Assembly (NCBI RefSeq): GCF_000176915.2
Contig: NC_014844.1
Span: forward strand, 1,674,001 to 1,738,000
Direction: 5' to 3'
Length of the DNA stretch: 64,000 nucleotides
DNA from: Pseudodesulfovibrio aespoeensis Aspo-2
Lineage (GTDB): Bacteria > Desulfobacterota > Desulfovibrionia > Desulfovibrionales > Desulfovibrionaceae
Part shown: positions 44,024-53,046 of the stretch, piece by piece
Layout: each line of letters opens with the position of its first letter
How positions within the stretch are numbered: the stretch's first letter is position 1
The notes under the pieces: generated by a model
The model's database searches: none
Seen by the model: the letters and a program-made list of their open reading frames with translations, nothing else
Told to the model about the DNA's origin: nothing
Translations under genes and position numbers: made by a program

Positions 44024-45247
44024 TTAGGATTTGCGTTTGAACTGCTTGAGCCAGGCGAGCAGCCGGGGTTCCTCGCCCTGATCCTTGGGATGGTAGAATT
44101 TGCGCCCGCGCAGTTCGTTGGGCAGGTAGTCCTGGTCAGCCCAGGCCTTGGGGAAATTGTGCGGGTAGAGGTAACCCCGGCCATAGCCCCATTCGCGTTG
44201 CAGCGAGGTGGTGGCGTTGCGCAGGTGGAGCGGAACAGGCTTGGGTCCGTTCTCGCGGACCTCTTTCTGGGCCGTGCGGTAGGCGGCGTAGGTGGCGTTG
44301 CTCTTGGGAGCCAGGGCCAGATACACGGTGGTCTCGGCCATGGGGATGAATCCTTCGGGCATGCCGATGGCCTCCACGGCCTGATGACAGGCCAGGGCCA
44401 GGGGCAGGGCCTGCGGGTCGCCCAGGCCGACATCCTCCGAGGCCGAGATGATCAGGCGGCGGGTGACAAAGCGCGGGTCCTCACCGCTCTCCAGCAGGCA
44501 GGCCAGATAGTACAGGGCCGCATCCGGATCGCTGCCCCGGATGGACTTGATCAGGGCCGAGGCCAGCTCGTAGTGGGAATCGCTGTCGCGGTCGCCCCGG
44601 ACCACGATCTCGGGCAGGGATTCGCGCAGCACCTCAACCGAACGTTTGTCCTTGGGCAGTTCGGCGGTGTATTCGATGAGATTGAGCAATGTCCTGGCGT
44701 CGCCACCGGCCATGGAAGCGAGCAGGGCGTAACTCTCCTCTTCCAGCTCCAGGCTGAGCGCCTCGGTTCCGCGATGGGCCACGCTGATCAGCTCCTCGCG
44801 GTTCAGGGTGCGCAACCGGAGCACATGGAGCCGGGAGAGCAACTGCCGGGTGACGCTGAAGGACGGGTTTTCGGTGGTGGTGGCGAGCAGGGTGATCTCG
44901 CCGGACTCCAGGATGGGCAGAAAGAAATCCTGCTGCGCCTTGGAAAAACGGTGCAACTCGTCGAGGATGAGGATGTCGTGGCCGGGCAGCTGCTTTCTGA
45001 GGGCGGTCAGTCCGGCCTCGGGCGCGCTGAGACGCAGGCTCTTCTTGCCCGTCAGCCGGGCCAGGAGCATGGCCAGGGTGGATTTTCCGCAGCCGGGCGG
45101 ACCGAAGAGGAGCAGGCTCGGCAGCCGCTTGGACTTGGTAAAGGCCTCGATGCGGTTGCGGATGTGCCCCTGCCCCACAAACTCATCAAGGGATTTCGGC
45201 CTGATCCTGTCGGCAAGAGGTTGTGATTCTTCGATTTCAAGTTTCAT
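44024..45247 (-). CDS. rarA: Replication-associated recombination protein A (MgsA/RarA)
   Basis: 407 residues. Walker A GPPGCGKST lies at about residues 48-56 and the Walker B DELH (ILILDELHRFSKAQQDFFLPILE) at about 95-98. ATTTENPSF is sensor 1, and GGDARTLLNLIEYTAEL leads to the tetramerisation domain ending YGRGYLYPHNFPKAW. RarA works at stalled replication forks. Its ATG overlaps the rsmE stop by 4 bases. It is the last gene of the long minus-strand run. Confidence 0.94.
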   Translation of the reverse strand: MKLEIEESQPLADRIRPKSLDEFVGQGHIRNRIEAFTKSKRLPSLLLFGPPGCGKSTLAMLLARLTGKKSLRLSAPEAGLTALRKQLPGHDILILDELHRFSKAQQDFFLPILESGEITLLATTTENPSFSVTRQLLSRLHVLRLRTLNREELISVAHRGTEALSLELEEESYALLASMAGGDARTLLNLIEYTAELPKDKRSVEVLRESLPEIVVRGDRDSDSHYELASALIKSIRGSDPDAALYYLACLLESGEDPRFVTRRLIISASEDVGLGDPQALPLALACHQAVEAIGMPEGFIPMAETTVYLALAPKSNATYAAYRTAQKEVRENGPKPVPLHLRNATTSLQREWGYGRGYLYPHNFPKAWADQDYLPNELRGRKFYHPKDQGEEPRLLAWLKQFKRKS

Positions 45248-45984
45248 TTGTCGCCTTGTCTCGCGAACCAGCCGAGGCTGAGACAATAGGTTGCAGCGGT
45301 CTCCCAGCGCAGGATGCTCTGGCCAAGGGTCACCGGGACGAATCCGCCCTCAAGCAACGCCAGGGCCTCGTCATGCTCAAGCCCGCCTTCGGGACCAATG
45401 ACGATGAGGCTTGTGCCACAGGAAAGATCAGCCGGGGTGAGCGGCCTGTCGGCCTCGTCCGATTCCCAGGCAACATAGCATCTGTCAAAGCCGCGCGCAA
45501 AGTCGAGCAGACCCCCCAGCCCGGCGGGCAGGACCGTGATGGTCGGAAGGAGCGGATTGCCGCATTGCTTGGCAGCCTGGACGCACTTGTCGCGCCAGCT
45601 CTCCTTGGGCGTGTCGGGCATCTGCCCCTGGCTGCGGGCGGCAGACCAGAAGGCCACGCCAAGACCTTGAAGCTCCACCAGTTTTTCAAAGAGGTAGTCA
45701 CGCCGCTTGGACTTTCCCCAGCCGATGGCCAGGGTCACGCCCGTGTCCTGCGCCGGGTGGCTCTCAAGGCTCACGGCTTCGAGCAGGGCGGTGTTCCTGT
45801 CGGTCTTTTGGACCTTGAACAGGCCGACGCGGCCCAGGCCGTCAAAGAGGCGGACTATCTGGTCGGGCGCGGTCCGCAGCACGGCCAGCATGTGGTGCGC
45901 CTCAGCCCCGGAGAAACGCACGGTTTCGCCCACTGCCGAAGGCCAGCCCTGTGCCGGATGATGGAATGAATTGAGCCGTGCCAT
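45244..45984 (-). CDS. rsmE: 16S rRNA (U1498-N3)-methyltransferase
   Basis: 246 residues, SPOUT superfamily. The N-terminal PUA-like domain contains GAEAHHMLAVLRTAPDQIVRLFDGLG, and the trefoil-knot SAM site is LIVIGPEGGLEHDEA with LGQSILRWETAATYCLSLG. Its ATG is followed without other genes by a 4-base overlap into rarA. It is placed after lysA, from which the terminator at 45997-46023 separates it, so rsmE may have its own promoter. Confidence 0.94.
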   Translation of the reverse strand: MARLNSFHHPAQGWPSAVGETVRFSGAEAHHMLAVLRTAPDQIVRLFDGLGRVGLFKVQKTDRNTALLEAVSLESHPAQDTGVTLAIGWGKSKRRDYLFEKLVELQGLGVAFWSAARSQGQMPDTPKESWRDKCVQAAKQCGNPLLPTITVLPAGLGGLLDFARGFDRCYVAWESDEADRPLTPADLSCGTSLIVIGPEGGLEHDEALALLEGGFVPVTLGQSILRWETAATYCLSLGWFARQGDK

Positions 45985-45996
45985 GGGTGATCCCCA

Positions 45997-46023
45997 AATG
46001 AAAAGGCCGGGGCGAACCCCGGC
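45997..46023 (-). terminator. Terminator after lysA
   Basis: Minus strand GGCCGGGGTTCGCCCCGGCC (8-base stem, tight loop) followed by TTTTCATTTG, 7 bases past the lysA stop. Confidence 0.9.
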
Positions 46024-46029
46024 CCCTGG

Positions 46030-47268
46030 CTAGAGTTCCTTGTCGATCAGGTCTTCGTAGGTCTCGCGCTTTCGGGCCACGGTCACCGTGTCACCATCCA
46101 CCAGCAGCTCGCAGGCCCTGGGGCGCGAGTTGTAGTTGGACGACATGGTGAAGCCGTAGGCTCCGGCAGAGAAGACCGCCAGCAGTTCCCCCTGGTTCAC
46201 GGCGGGCAGGGCGCGCTCGCGGGCCAGGAAGTCGCCGGATTCGCAGATGGGGCCGACCACGTCATAGGTCAGGGAGTCGCGCTCCTTGGGCGTGACCTCG
46301 GCGATGCGGTGGTAGGAGCCGTAGAGGCTGGGGCGCACCAGATCGTTCATGGCCGCATCCACGATGAGGAAATTCCGGGACGGGTTGGACTTGGTGTAGA
46401 CCACCTCGGTGACCAGGATGCCCGCGTTGCCAGCGATGACCCGGCCCGGTTCGAGGATGACCTTGAGGGGAACGCCCGTGAGCTTCTCCTTGAGGGCCTG
46501 CCCGAACTCGGTGGGGTGGGGCGGCTCCTCCTCGTCATAGGTGATGCCGAGCCCGCCGCCCAGGTCGAGGTACTTGATGCCGATGCCCATGTCCTTGAGC
46601 CTGCCGTAAAAATCGAGCAGCTTGTCCAGCGCCTCCATGAACGGGGCGATGCTGGTGAGCTGCGAGCCGATGTGGCAGTCCATGCCGATGGGCTCGATGT
46701 TGGCAAGGTCCGCGCACATCCGGTAGGCCTCAAGGGAGTTCTCGATATCCAGGCCGAATTTGTTCTTCTTCATGCCGGTGGAAATGTAGGGATGGGTCTG
46801 CGGGTCCACATCGGGATTGATGCGGAAGCTGACCTTCGCCACCTTGCCCGCTTCGCCCGCCACTTCGTTGATCTTGAGCAGCTCGGCCACGGACTCGATG
46901 TTGAACATGAGAATCCCGGCATCGAGCGCCTCGCGGATCTCGGAGGGCCGCTTGCCCACGCCGGAGTAGACGATTTTGTCCGGCGACACGCCCGCCTTGA
47001 GCGCGCGATAGAGCTCGCCGCCCGAGACGATGTCCATGCCCGCACCCAACCCGGCCAGGAGCTTGAGCACCGAGAGGTTGGAGTTGGCCTTGACCGAGTA
47101 GCATGTCAGATGGTCCAGCCCGTCAAAGGCGGAGTCGAAGGCCTGGAAATGCCGGGTGAGGGTGGCGGCGGAGTAGACGTAAAGCGGGGTGCCGTATTGC
47201 CCGGCCAGGGCCGTGACCGGAACCTCTTCGGCAAAGAGGGCGCCGTCACGATACTCGAAATGATGCAT
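46030..47268 (-). CDS. lysA: Diaminopimelate decarboxylase
   Basis: 412 residues; PLP-dependent last step of lysine synthesis. The Schiff-base Lys is in CYSVKANSNLSVLK. HIGSQL, LGGGLGITYDEEEPPHP and EPGRVIAGNAGILVTEV follow, and the C-terminal GPICESGDFLA provides Cys/Glu of the active site. AAGGAG sits before the ATG. DapL at 56884-58050 makes its substrate precursor, so the window holds two steps of the aminotransferase variant of the lysine pathway. Confidence 0.95.
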   Translation of the reverse strand: MHHFEYRDGALFAEEVPVTALAGQYGTPLYVYSAATLTRHFQAFDSAFDGLDHLTCYSVKANSNLSVLKLLAGLGAGMDIVSGGELYRALKAGVSPDKIVYSGVGKRPSEIREALDAGILMFNIESVAELLKINEVAGEAGKVAKVSFRINPDVDPQTHPYISTGMKKNKFGLDIENSLEAYRMCADLANIEPIGMDCHIGSQLTSIAPFMEALDKLLDFYGRLKDMGIGIKYLDLGGGLGITYDEEEPPHPTEFGQALKEKLTGVPLKVILEPGRVIAGNAGILVTEVVYTKSNPSRNFLIVDAAMNDLVRPSLYGSYHRIAEVTPKERDSLTYDVVGPICESGDFLARERALPAVNQGELLAVFSAGAYGFTMSSNYNSRPRACELLVDGDTVTVARKRETYEDLIDKEL

Positions 47269-47297
47269 GCACTATCTCTCCTTGGAAAATCTATGGA

Positions 47298-47768
47298 TTA
47301 CTGCGTGGTGACAAAGACATCGGTATAGGTCAGGGGGAGCGCGGGCAGGTCGTTCTTGCCAGCCACGCGAAAACGGTACTGCTTGTCCGGCTCAAGGGTA
47401 CACAGGCTCAGCTTCAAGGTGTTGCCGACCAGATCGAAGGCGCCCTGGTTGCGCGTGAAATGGACGGCGTCCCTCGGCACGAACGGACAACCCACGCACC
47501 CCTCGCCGTCGCCGCCGCCCACGATCTCGTACTGGATGCTGGCCCGGTACAACCGCCGGGCCGCGCCGCCTACCGCGATGGTCAGCAGCAGGCAGGTGTC
47601 GGTGCGTTCCGCGGCCATGATCTCCAGGGTGAAGGTGTCCTCGCTTTGCTGGGGCTGCGGCCATTCCTTCTTGCCCAGGGCACACCCGGAGAGAGCGGCC
47701 TGGACGAGCAGGAGCAGGGCGGCCAGGGCGGCCAGGGAACGTTTCATCTGCGGAGTCGATCTGCTCAT
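47298..47768 (-). CDS. Putative lipoprotein of unknown function
   Basis: 156 residues. The N-terminal signal MKRSLAALAALLLLVQAALSGC ends in a lipobox (LSGC), so the mature protein begins at that Cys and is lipid-anchored. The mature part is mostly beta-like, contains GCVGCPF and ends KNDLPALPLTYTDVFVTTQ; FRVAGKN before it resembles the end of a fibronectin-like domain. The ATG at 47768 overlaps the mutS stop by 4 bases. The usual job of this lipoprotein, placed between mutS and lysA, is unknown. Confidence 0.8.
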   Translation of the reverse strand: MSRSTPQMKRSLAALAALLLLVQAALSGCALGKKEWPQPQQSEDTFTLEIMAAERTDTCLLLTIAVGGAARRLYRASIQYEIVGGGDGEGCVGCPFVPRDAVHFTRNQGAFDLVGNTLKLSLCTLEPDKQYRFRVAGKNDLPALPLTYTDVFVTTQ

Positions 47769-50431
47769 TGCTTGATCATGCCTTTCCACTGGTTGAGGAG
47801 CATCAATGCCTCTATGGGCGTCATGCCGTCCACGTCAAGGGCCGTCAACCGGGTGATGACGGGATGCTCCGGCACCGGTGCGCCGGGGGCCGGACACGCC
47901 GCATCCCCACACGTTTCCTGCGGGCACGGGGGAACCAGGGCGAATCCGGGCAGCAGCTTCTGCGAGGCGCGTTCAACCGCACCCCTGGAACGGGTATCCT
48001 GCGATTTTTCTTCGAGGTTCGCAAGGATTTCCCGCGCACGATCCACGACCGGTTTGGGCACCCCGGCCAGCTTGGCCACCTCGATGCCGTAGCTGCGGTC
48101 TGCCGGGCCGGGCACGAGCCTGCGCAGAAAGACAATGTCCCCCTTCCATTCCTTGACCGCGATATTGAGGTTTCTCAACCCCTCGATCTTTCCCTCTAGG
48201 CCGGTCAGCTCGTGGTAGTGGGTGGCGAACAGGGTGCGGATGCCGCCCCTGGCGCGGGTGGCAAGCTCCTCGACCACGGCCCAGGCCAGGGAAAGGCCGT
48301 CATAGGTGCTGGTGCCCCGGCCTATCTCGTCGAGGATGACCAGACTGCGCTGGGTGGCCTGACGCAGGATGCGGGCGGTCTCGGTCATCTCGACCATGAA
48401 GGTGGAGTGGCCCTGGGCCAGATTGTCCGAGGCTCCCACCCGCGAAAAGACGCGGTCCGCCAGCCCGAGGCGCGCCCGGCGGGCCGGGACAAAGGAGCCG
48501 ATCTGGGCCATGATCACGAAGATGGCTACCTGTCTGAGCACCGTGGACTTGCCCGCCATGTTCGGGCCGGTGATGAGCAGGATGCGCTTGTCCCTGTCCA
48601 TCCGCAGGTCGTTCGGGATGTAAGTGGCCCGGCCCATGGCATCCTCGACCACCGGGTGCCGGCCCGCCTCGATGTCGATGTCCAGGCCGTCGTGCAGCTC
48701 TGGCCGGTGCCACTCGTTGATCCGGGCGGCCTCGGCCAGCCCCTGCCAGTAGTCCAGGGCGGCCACGGCGTCGGCCATGAACAGGAACCGGCTCCGGGCG
48801 CTGGCCACCTGTTCGCGCAGGGTCAGAAAAAGGCTGTGTTCCAGGGCCTTGCGCTCGTCAGAGGCAGAGATGATCCGCTCTTCCATTTCCTTGAGGGCCG
48901 GGGTGATGTAGCGCTCGCTGCCCACCAGGGTCTGGCGGCGGATGAAATGGTCGGGCACCTGTCCCTTGTACGCCTTGGAAACCTCGAAATAATAGCCAAA
49001 GACCTTGTTGTAGCCGAGTTTCAGCTTGGGGATGCTGCTTGCGTCCAACTCCTGCTGGTGCAGGGTCCGCAGCTTGTCCTCGCCGTGCTCGTTGAGCTCG
49101 ATCAGTTCGTCTAGCCGAGGGTCGAACCCCTTGCGGAACAGGCCGCCGTCCGTGATCAGGGGAGGCGGGGAGTCCACGAAGGAGGATTCGAGCAGTCCGG
49201 CCAAGTCCTCCATGTCGTCCCATTTCAGGAGCAGCCGTTTCACGTCGGGCGCGGTGTCAAGGTCAAGCCCGGCGAGCAGGGCGCGGACCTTGGGCAGCAT
49301 GGGCAGGCTCTGGCGCAGGGCCACGAAATCCCTGGGCGTGGCCCGGCCCAGGACCACGCGGGTGGAGAGCCGCTCAAGGTCGTGCACCCCGTCGAGCGCC
49401 TGGCGCAGGTCGGCCCTGAGCTGGTCGCGGTCGTGGAGAAAGACCACGCAATCCTGGGTCTTTTCGATGGGAACAATGTCGCGCCAGGGCTGGCGCAGGC
49501 GGGCCTCCAGCAGGCGTCCCCCCATGGGGGTCATGGTCCGGTCCAGGACGCGCCACAGGGTGCCCTTGCCCGGCCTGCCGTCAAGGCGGCGGAAAATTTC
49601 GAGATTGCGCTCTGTCACCTCGTCCAGGAGCAGGTGTTTGCCCAGGTTGAGCGGCCTGAATTCGCCCAGGTGGGTGAGGGGGCATTTCTGGGTGTGCTCA
49701 AGGTAGGTCAGCAGCGCGCCGCAGGCGCGCACCAGCTCCGGCTTGTCACCCAGGTCAAGGCTGTCGAGACTGGCCGTCCCCTGCACCTCGGCAATGCGCC
49801 GGGCCGCCATGGCCGGATCGAAATAGGAGGCGGGCGGCACGCCCGTGACCTGCGCCTCCAGCTCGGCATACTGGGGCGGCACCTTGCGCCCTTGGGGCAG
49901 GAGCAGCTCGCGCGGGCCGATCTTGACGATCCATTGCCACAGCTCCGGCTCGCGGCGGCTGTGCAGGCCGGACCACTGCCCGGTGGAGAAATCGACCCAG
50001 GCGACGCCGCCCGCGTTCCTGTCCGAGTCCCAGAACATCACACCAAGGTAATTGTTTTCCTTGGATTTGAGGTTTGAATCTTCGACCACGGTGCCGGGAG
50101 TGAGCACGCGGGTGACGGCCCGCTTGACCAGCCCCTTGGCCTCCTTGGGGTCTTCGATCTGGTCGCAGATGGCGATGCGGTATCCCTTGTCGAGCAACTG
50201 GGTCAGGTAGGGCTCGACAGCGTGGTGCGGCACCCCGCACATGGGGATGGGGTTGTCATCCTTGGGATTGCGGCTGGTCAGCGTGATCTGCACGGCCCTG
50301 GCCACGGTCTGGGCATCCTCGAAGAACAGCTCGAAGAAGTCGCCCATGCGGAAGAACAGCAGGCAACCGGGATTCTCCTCCTTGAAGCGGAGGTATTGTT
50401 CCAGCATGGGGGTCAGTTTCTGCTTTTCCAC
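47765..50431 (-). CDS. mutS: DNA mismatch repair protein MutS
   Basis: 888 residues, full-length MutS. The mismatch-reading FxE motif is in FRMGDFFELFFEDA (residues about 24-37). The lever/clamp region is in the middle, the P-loop ITGPNMAGKSTVLRQ at about 615-630, and the dimer-ATPase motif VILDEIGRGTSTYDGLSLAWAV at about 700-720. The C-terminal region includes a cysteine-bearing stretch PPCPQETCGDAACPAPG, likely a variable linker, before the final helix bundle. MutS finds base mismatches; MutL is not in the window. Confidence 0.96.
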   Translation of the reverse strand: MEKQKLTPMLEQYLRFKEENPGCLLFFRMGDFFELFFEDAQTVARAVQITLTSRNPKDDNPIPMCGVPHHAVEPYLTQLLDKGYRIAICDQIEDPKEAKGLVKRAVTRVLTPGTVVEDSNLKSKENNYLGVMFWDSDRNAGGVAWVDFSTGQWSGLHSRREPELWQWIVKIGPRELLLPQGRKVPPQYAELEAQVTGVPPASYFDPAMAARRIAEVQGTASLDSLDLGDKPELVRACGALLTYLEHTQKCPLTHLGEFRPLNLGKHLLLDEVTERNLEIFRRLDGRPGKGTLWRVLDRTMTPMGGRLLEARLRQPWRDIVPIEKTQDCVVFLHDRDQLRADLRQALDGVHDLERLSTRVVLGRATPRDFVALRQSLPMLPKVRALLAGLDLDTAPDVKRLLLKWDDMEDLAGLLESSFVDSPPPLITDGGLFRKGFDPRLDELIELNEHGEDKLRTLHQQELDASSIPKLKLGYNKVFGYYFEVSKAYKGQVPDHFIRRQTLVGSERYITPALKEMEERIISASDERKALEHSLFLTLREQVASARSRFLFMADAVAALDYWQGLAEAARINEWHRPELHDGLDIDIEAGRHPVVEDAMGRATYIPNDLRMDRDKRILLITGPNMAGKSTVLRQVAIFVIMAQIGSFVPARRARLGLADRVFSRVGASDNLAQGHSTFMVEMTETARILRQATQRSLVILDEIGRGTSTYDGLSLAWAVVEELATRARGGIRTLFATHYHELTGLEGKIEGLRNLNIAVKEWKGDIVFLRRLVPGPADRSYGIEVAKLAGVPKPVVDRAREILANLEEKSQDTRSRGAVERASQKLLPGFALVPPCPQETCGDAACPAPGAPVPEHPVITRLTALDVDGMTPIEALMLLNQWKGMIKQ

Positions 50432-50448
50432 GACACCGGCAGGGTTGG

Positions 50449-51600
50449 TTATTGCGAGAAATCTTTGCGAAAACCGATGGAATGCCAGCTGCGGCAGCGG
50501 GGGCAGTTGTAGAAGAGATGGTCGCGCTTGAGGCCGCAGCGGCGGCAGAAGAAGCGACGCACCATGCGCGCCCGGTCGATGAAGAAGTTCAACTGTTCCA
50601 TGAAGAACGGAGTCAGGGTCTGATCCATGCGCGACTGCTCGAAAAGCTCAAGGCGGGCCAGCCAGAAATCGGACTGCATGACCAGGGTCTTCTCAAACCA
50701 GCTCTTGGCGTTCTCGATGTCGCCGATGCGCAGCAGGTACACGCCCCCGTAGTAGAGCAGCAGCACGTCCGGCTCCTGCGACTCGATGACCGGCACCACG
50801 GCAGTGACCACGGCCCGGTCCGAGCAGACCCCGGCCCACTCGGCGTTCTCGTCGGGCGGCGTGTCCATGGGCCGCTCCGCCTTGATCAGGGCCTGGAGCA
50901 ACCCTTCGAGCAGGACAAAGCGCAGGTCCGAAGCCACGTTGTCCAGGGCCTCGCGCAGGATGTCGGCCACGCGCCGCTCGCTGCCGGACTTGTAGGCCTG
51001 GACCATCTGCTCAAGCCACGCCTCGACCGCGCCGGGATAGGCGCGGATGGCGTGCCGGAGTGATCGATTGGCCTGGGATTCCTTGCCTTCCTTGAAATAA
51101 TCCATGGCAAGGCGGACAAGATAGTGCGCCTGCGGCAGGGGCAGATTGAGCTGCCCAAAAGCCTCGGCGGCTTTTTCGAACGCCCCGCGTTCCGCTGCCA
51201 GACGGGCCATCTCGTGCTGGATGGCGACCGCATCCTGCCCCTGGGCACGGGCATCCTCGAACGCCTGTGCGGCCCGGTCCAGAAAACCGCCGCGCCGGAA
51301 ATCGCGGCCAAGCTCGAACAGGGCGCGGGCCTTGAACTCGCGGGCAAGGCCGGGCCTGACGATGAGGCTGTTGCGGATATGGATGGCGCGCTCGATCTCG
51401 CCCTGGGAGCGGTAGAGGCTGCCCAGCGCGAGATAGATTTCAACCGCCTCCGGGTCGTTCTTGACGACCTGACTCAACTCCTCGATGGCCGCACGGGTGT
51501 CCTGGACGAGGAAGGCTTCCCCGCCAGTCACTTCACGCGCAGCCTTGAGCTTCTGGTTGAAGTCAGAGGGCTTCTTGCGGTTGAACGGATTCCAGGCCAT
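50449..51600 (-). CDS. lapB: Lipopolysaccharide assembly protein LapB-like (TPR plus rubredoxin-type domain)
   Basis: 383 residues. TPR-like helical repeats cover about 35-330 (for example AAIEELSQVVKNDPEAVEIYLALGSLYRSQGEIERAI). The C-terminal domain is a zinc ribbon: FFCRRCGLKRDHLFYNCPRCRSWHS, two CXXC pairs, the mark of LapB/YciM. LapB controls LpxC degradation by FtsH in enterics. The N-terminus lacks a membrane helix, which E. coli LapB has; the neighbouring lapA-like gene encodes membrane segments. Last gene before mutS. Confidence 0.85.
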   Translation of the reverse strand: MAWNPFNRKKPSDFNQKLKAAREVTGGEAFLVQDTRAAIEELSQVVKNDPEAVEIYLALGSLYRSQGEIERAIHIRNSLIVRPGLAREFKARALFELGRDFRRGGFLDRAAQAFEDARAQGQDAVAIQHEMARLAAERGAFEKAAEAFGQLNLPLPQAHYLVRLAMDYFKEGKESQANRSLRHAIRAYPGAVEAWLEQMVQAYKSGSERRVADILREALDNVASDLRFVLLEGLLQALIKAERPMDTPPDENAEWAGVCSDRAVVTAVVPVIESQEPDVLLLYYGGVYLLRIGDIENAKSWFEKTLVMQSDFWLARLELFEQSRMDQTLTPFFMEQLNFFIDRARMVRRFFCRRCGLKRDHLFYNCPRCRSWHSIGFRKDFSQ

Positions 51601-51610
51601 GGGCTTCCCG

Positions 51611-51967
51611 TCAGTTGGACTGTTCGGACTTTTCTTCGGTGTTGTAGGAGCGCGTCTCGTTGATGGGCATGTTGCGCAGGGAGTTCAGTTCCTGTTCCAG
51701 GCTGGCCATGCGGGTCTTGCATTCCCTGAGCTTGACGCCGGAGCGGAACTTGTCCAGCGCGAAATAGATCATGGTCAGGATGGCCCCTGCCACAAAGGCG
51801 GCCATGATCAACACGGCAAAGGGCAGGGGAACCGAGTGCAGCGTCATGGTGTAGGGGATTTCCAGCTTCAGGACTAGCCCTTGGAGCAACACATCGTTGT
51901 TCTGGCTGAAGAAAAGGATGGAAAAGACAAAAAGAGCCAGGAGAAACAGAACTTTGATGAAACGCAT
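51611..51967 (-). CDS. lapA: LapA domain-containing membrane protein
   Basis: 118 residues: helix 1 (VLFLLALFVFSILFFSQN, about 5-22), a short periplasmic loop, helix 2 (LPFAVLIMAAFVAGAILTMIYFAL, about 48-71) and a cytoplasmic coiled-coil tail with RMASLEQELNSLRNM. This is the LapA/YciS layout, and lapB follows 10 bases later, so the lapAB pair of the LPS assembly control system is present. Confidence 0.85.
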   Translation of the reverse strand: MRFIKVLFLLALFVFSILFFSQNNDVLLQGLVLKLEIPYTMTLHSVPLPFAVLIMAAFVAGAILTMIYFALDKFRSGVKLRECKTRMASLEQELNSLRNMPINETRSYNTEEKSEQSN

Positions 51968-51978
51968 GAGCCTACTCC

Positions 51979-52467
51979 TTACGATGTAATTGCGTCAAAC
52001 AGAGGCCGAAGCCGGGCATAGGTTGAACTCAGATGCTCCGGAATGACCGTGGTTTCGCCGAACACGGCCATGAACGAGGCGTCGCCGTTCCATCGGGGAA
52101 CGATCTGGAAATGCATGTGTTGGGCGATCCCGGCCCCGGCGGCCTCGCCCAGGTTCAGCCCCATGTTGATGCCATGGGGGTGGAACGCCTGCTCCAGCAC
52201 CGAGGTGCTGTGGCGAAGCCAGAGCATGCAGTCGTTGGACTCTTCCAGGCTGAGGTCGAGCAGACTGCTCACATGGCGGTAGGGTGTGACCATCAAATGT
52301 CCGTTGTTGTAGGGGAATTTGTTCATGATCACGAAACAGTACCGCCCCCGGGCCAGAATGCACCGCTCCTCGTCCTGCGCCTGGTCCTCAGGGATGCAGA
52401 ACACGCATTCGTCCGGCTTTGGCCCCAGGATGTAGTTCAGCCTCCACGGCGCCCACAATACTTCCAT
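51979..52467 (-). CDS. HIT family protein, Ap4A phosphorylase-like, HxHxQ variant
   Basis: 162 residues. The N-terminus LWAPWRLNYILGPKPDECVFC has a CXXC metal pair (Cys21, Cys24), NKFPYNNGHLMVTPYRH is typical, and the active site reads QHMHFQIVPRW: His117, His119 and Gln121 where classic HIT hydrolases have a third His. The HxHxQ pattern is found in GalT and Ap4A phosphorylases, which transfer nucleotides rather than only hydrolyse them. An earlier in-frame ATG (52482) lies inside the upstream gene. The ATG at 52467 follows GGAAG. Confidence 0.85.
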   Translation of the reverse strand: MEVLWAPWRLNYILGPKPDECVFCIPEDQAQDEERCILARGRYCFVIMNKFPYNNGHLMVTPYRHVSSLLDLSLEESNDCMLWLRHSTSVLEQAFHPHGINMGLNLGEAAGAGIAQHMHFQIVPRWNGDASFMAVFGETTVIPEHLSSTYARLRPLFDAITS

Positions 52468-52468
52468 A

Positions 52469-52945
52469 TCACTTCCGCTCAAGAATTGATTTGATAATCG
52501 ACAGGGCGTGTTCCGGATCCCGTGCCCGCTGCACGCCGTCTATCGCGCCCATGTCGCCGATGGCCACCACCGGCTTGCCTGTCTTGCGGGCCAGGGCCAC
52601 CTCCGAGAGGGTGCCGAACCCGCCGCCCACGGCCACGATCACGTCGCCGTTGGTCACCACCAGCATGTTGCGCATGGGGCCAAGCCCGGTGGCGATGGGG
52701 ATTTCCACCCAGGCGTTGGCCGTGGTCCGGTCGCTCGACGGCAGTATGCCAATGGTCCTGCCGCCCGCCTCGCGCGCGCCCTTGCACGCGCCTTCCATGA
52801 CCCCGCCCAGGCCGCCGCAGACCACGACATATCCGTTCCTGGCCAGCAGGCCTCCCAGCTCGACAGCGGCTGCGTAGAGCGCCCGGCCCTCACTATTCGG
52901 CCCGCACTGGCCTGATCCTATCACGGATACATGGCTTTTTGCCAT
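52469..52945 (-). CDS. LOG-like Rossmann protein (TIGR00725 family)
   Basis: 158 residues. The nucleotide-binding fold has HVSVIGSGQCGPNSEGRALYAAAVELG at the start, VVVCGGLGGVMEGACKGAREAGG and the late VAVGGGFGTLSEVALARKTGKPVV, the pattern of the LOG/lysine decarboxylase-like family. Members cleave nucleotide 5'-phosphates or have unknown roles. Start at ATG 52945, which has AGGAGTGGGCC upstream; the ATG at 52969 does not. Confidence 0.85.
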   Translation of the reverse strand: MAKSHVSVIGSGQCGPNSEGRALYAAAVELGGLLARNGYVVVCGGLGGVMEGACKGAREAGGRTIGILPSSDRTTANAWVEIPIATGLGPMRNMLVVTNGDVIVAVGGGFGTLSEVALARKTGKPVVAIGDMGAIDGVQRARDPEHALSIIKSILERK

Positions 52946-53046
52946 GGCCCACTCCTGTTCGACCGCCATGACGGCAGCACTCTCAGTATCACCAATGGCC
53001 TGATTTTTCTACACGCCTTGGCGTCTTTGGGCAAGCATGAAACCGC

